Shown piece by piece: positions 4,766-5,279 of a stretch of DNA of 5,279 bases. Source of the DNA: Burkholderiales bacterium (GTDB lineage Bacteria; Pseudomonadota; Gammaproteobacteria; Burkholderiales; SHXO01). Each line of letters starts with the position of its first letter. Within the stretch, counting starts at the first letter, position 1. The stretch lies in assembly GCA_026125625.1 (NCBI GenBank), contig JAHCKU010000254.1, positions 1-5,279 of the forward strand. The letters are read 5' to 3'. Under the pieces are notes generated by a model, which worked only from the letters and a program-made list of their open reading frames with translations, made no database searches and had not been told where the DNA came from. A program made the position numbers and the translations under genes.

Positions 4766-5279
4766 CTACGGCTGATGGGTGGCGGCCGCCAGCTCCCGCG
4801 CCAGAAGCAGGTCCTCCACCAATGCCGTGAACAGTTGCTGCTGCCGTGATTTCTCCGGCACGCGCAATACGGCAGAGGGATGATAGGTTGCCAGCACCAG
4901 ATAGTCGTTGTGGGTGATGGCGCGCCCGCGCAACACGGAGATGGTGACCGGCCCGCCGAGCACCGCACGCCCCGCCGTGGTGCCGAGCGCCACCACTACT
5001 CGCGGACGTATTCTGGCCAGTTCCTGCTGCAGCCAGAACTCACACGCTTCGATCTCTCGCTGCGCCGGCGTCTTGTGCATACGCCGCTTGCCGCGCGGCT
5101 CCCATTTGAAATGCTTGACCGCATTGGTGAGGTAGACCTGCTCGCGATCGAGGCCGGCCTCGGTCAACGCGTGGTCGAGCAGACGACCGGCCGGCCCGAC
5201 GAATGGCCGGCCAGCGAGATCTTCTTCCTGGCCAGGCTGCTCGCCTACCAGCATGAGTCGGGCTCGCTCAGGGCCTTCA
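4766..5279 (-). CDS. udgX: UdgX-family uracil-DNA-binding protein, N-terminus beyond window
   Basis: This is a family-4-like uracil-DNA glycosylase-fold protein. The frame is open from the stop at 4766 to the window end, so the true start lies outside; numbering here counts from the Met at 5254. Signatures are GEQPGQEED (4-12) with FVGPAGRLLD (18-27), the uracil-pocket and Fe-S family-4 region; NAVKHFKW (44-51); and the loop GKRRMHKTPAQRE (55-67). HPSAVLR (125-131) is the conserved histidine motif. The KRR(I/M)H loop marks UdgX, which in mycobacteria excises uracil but stays covalently attached to the DNA through the loop histidine (here H60). The protein is expected to bind a 4Fe-4S cluster, whose N-terminal cysteines are mostly off-window. 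It converges on the hemerythrin gene. UdgX proteins can be fused to other domains at the N-terminus, which cannot be judged here. Confidence 0.9.
   Translation of the reverse strand, partial: EGPERARLMLVGEQPGQEEDLAGRPFVGPAGRLLDHALTEAGLDREQVYLTNAVKHFKWEPRGKRRMHKTPAQREIEACEFWLQQELARIRPRVVVALGTTAGRAVLGGPVTISVLRGRAITHNDYLVLATYHPSAVLRVPEKSRQQQLFTALVEDLLLARELAAATHQP

Noticed and set aside
4744..4789. GAATTC and two GCGGCCGC sites close together, resembling a cloning linker
   Set aside because: The first GCGGCCGC overlaps the udgX stop codon and the second is in-frame coding sequence for conserved-looking C-terminal residues. GC-rich DNA gives such sites by chance, and no vector sequence is visible.

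Overview
The window is GC-rich and reads as chromosomal DNA of a pseudomonad-type (Pseudomonadota) bacterium. A gammaproteobacterium is most likely, because a yqjD-yqjE-yqjK-like gene set, proteobacterial GalU and cytochrome c proteins occur together. This placement is inferred from protein character only. No tRNA, rRNA, CRISPR array or insertion sequence is visible, and nothing looks recently acquired.

Layout. Eight genes on the minus strand run from about 3953 down to position 1: a small hydrophilic protein, galU, a DUF883 (YqjD-type) protein, a YqjE-type holin-superfamily membrane protein, a small YqjK-like protein, a hemerythrin-like (HHE) protein, a membrane-anchored cytochrome c, and a lipoprotein cytochrome c cut by the window edge. 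Four junctions overlap (4, 17, 4 and 16 nt) and one has a 1-nt gap, which suggests co-transcription and translational coupling. The main breaks are the 74-nt galU/yqjD gap and the 40-nt gap before the first cytochrome gene. The galU/yqjD gap holds a sigma-54-like -24/-12 element and a strong Shine-Dalgarno.

A second, complete HHE hemerythrin gene (4112-4693) is transcribed divergently from the galU side. The 158-bp divergent region contains a 10-bp perfect inverted repeat enclosing further nested pairing, followed by a GC-only hairpin, all in the probable 5' leader of that gene. Converging on it is a UdgX-type uracil-DNA-binding glycosylase-fold protein, cut off at its N-terminus by the window end.

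Functional reading. GalU makes UDP-glucose for envelope polysaccharides. The YqjD/E/K-like proteins are small inner-membrane proteins, and YqjD and its relatives in E. coli are stationary-phase ribosome-tethering proteins. The two HHE proteins are candidate di-iron oxygen, nitric-oxide or iron-handling proteins. The cytochromes belong to respiratory electron transfer, and UdgX to DNA uracil handling. The combination suggests an envelope, stress and redox neighbourhood rather than a single biochemical pathway. The most notable points are the sigma-54-like element, the structured leader, a hemerythrin that has lost one predicted iron ligand, and a duplicated palindrome just before its start codon.
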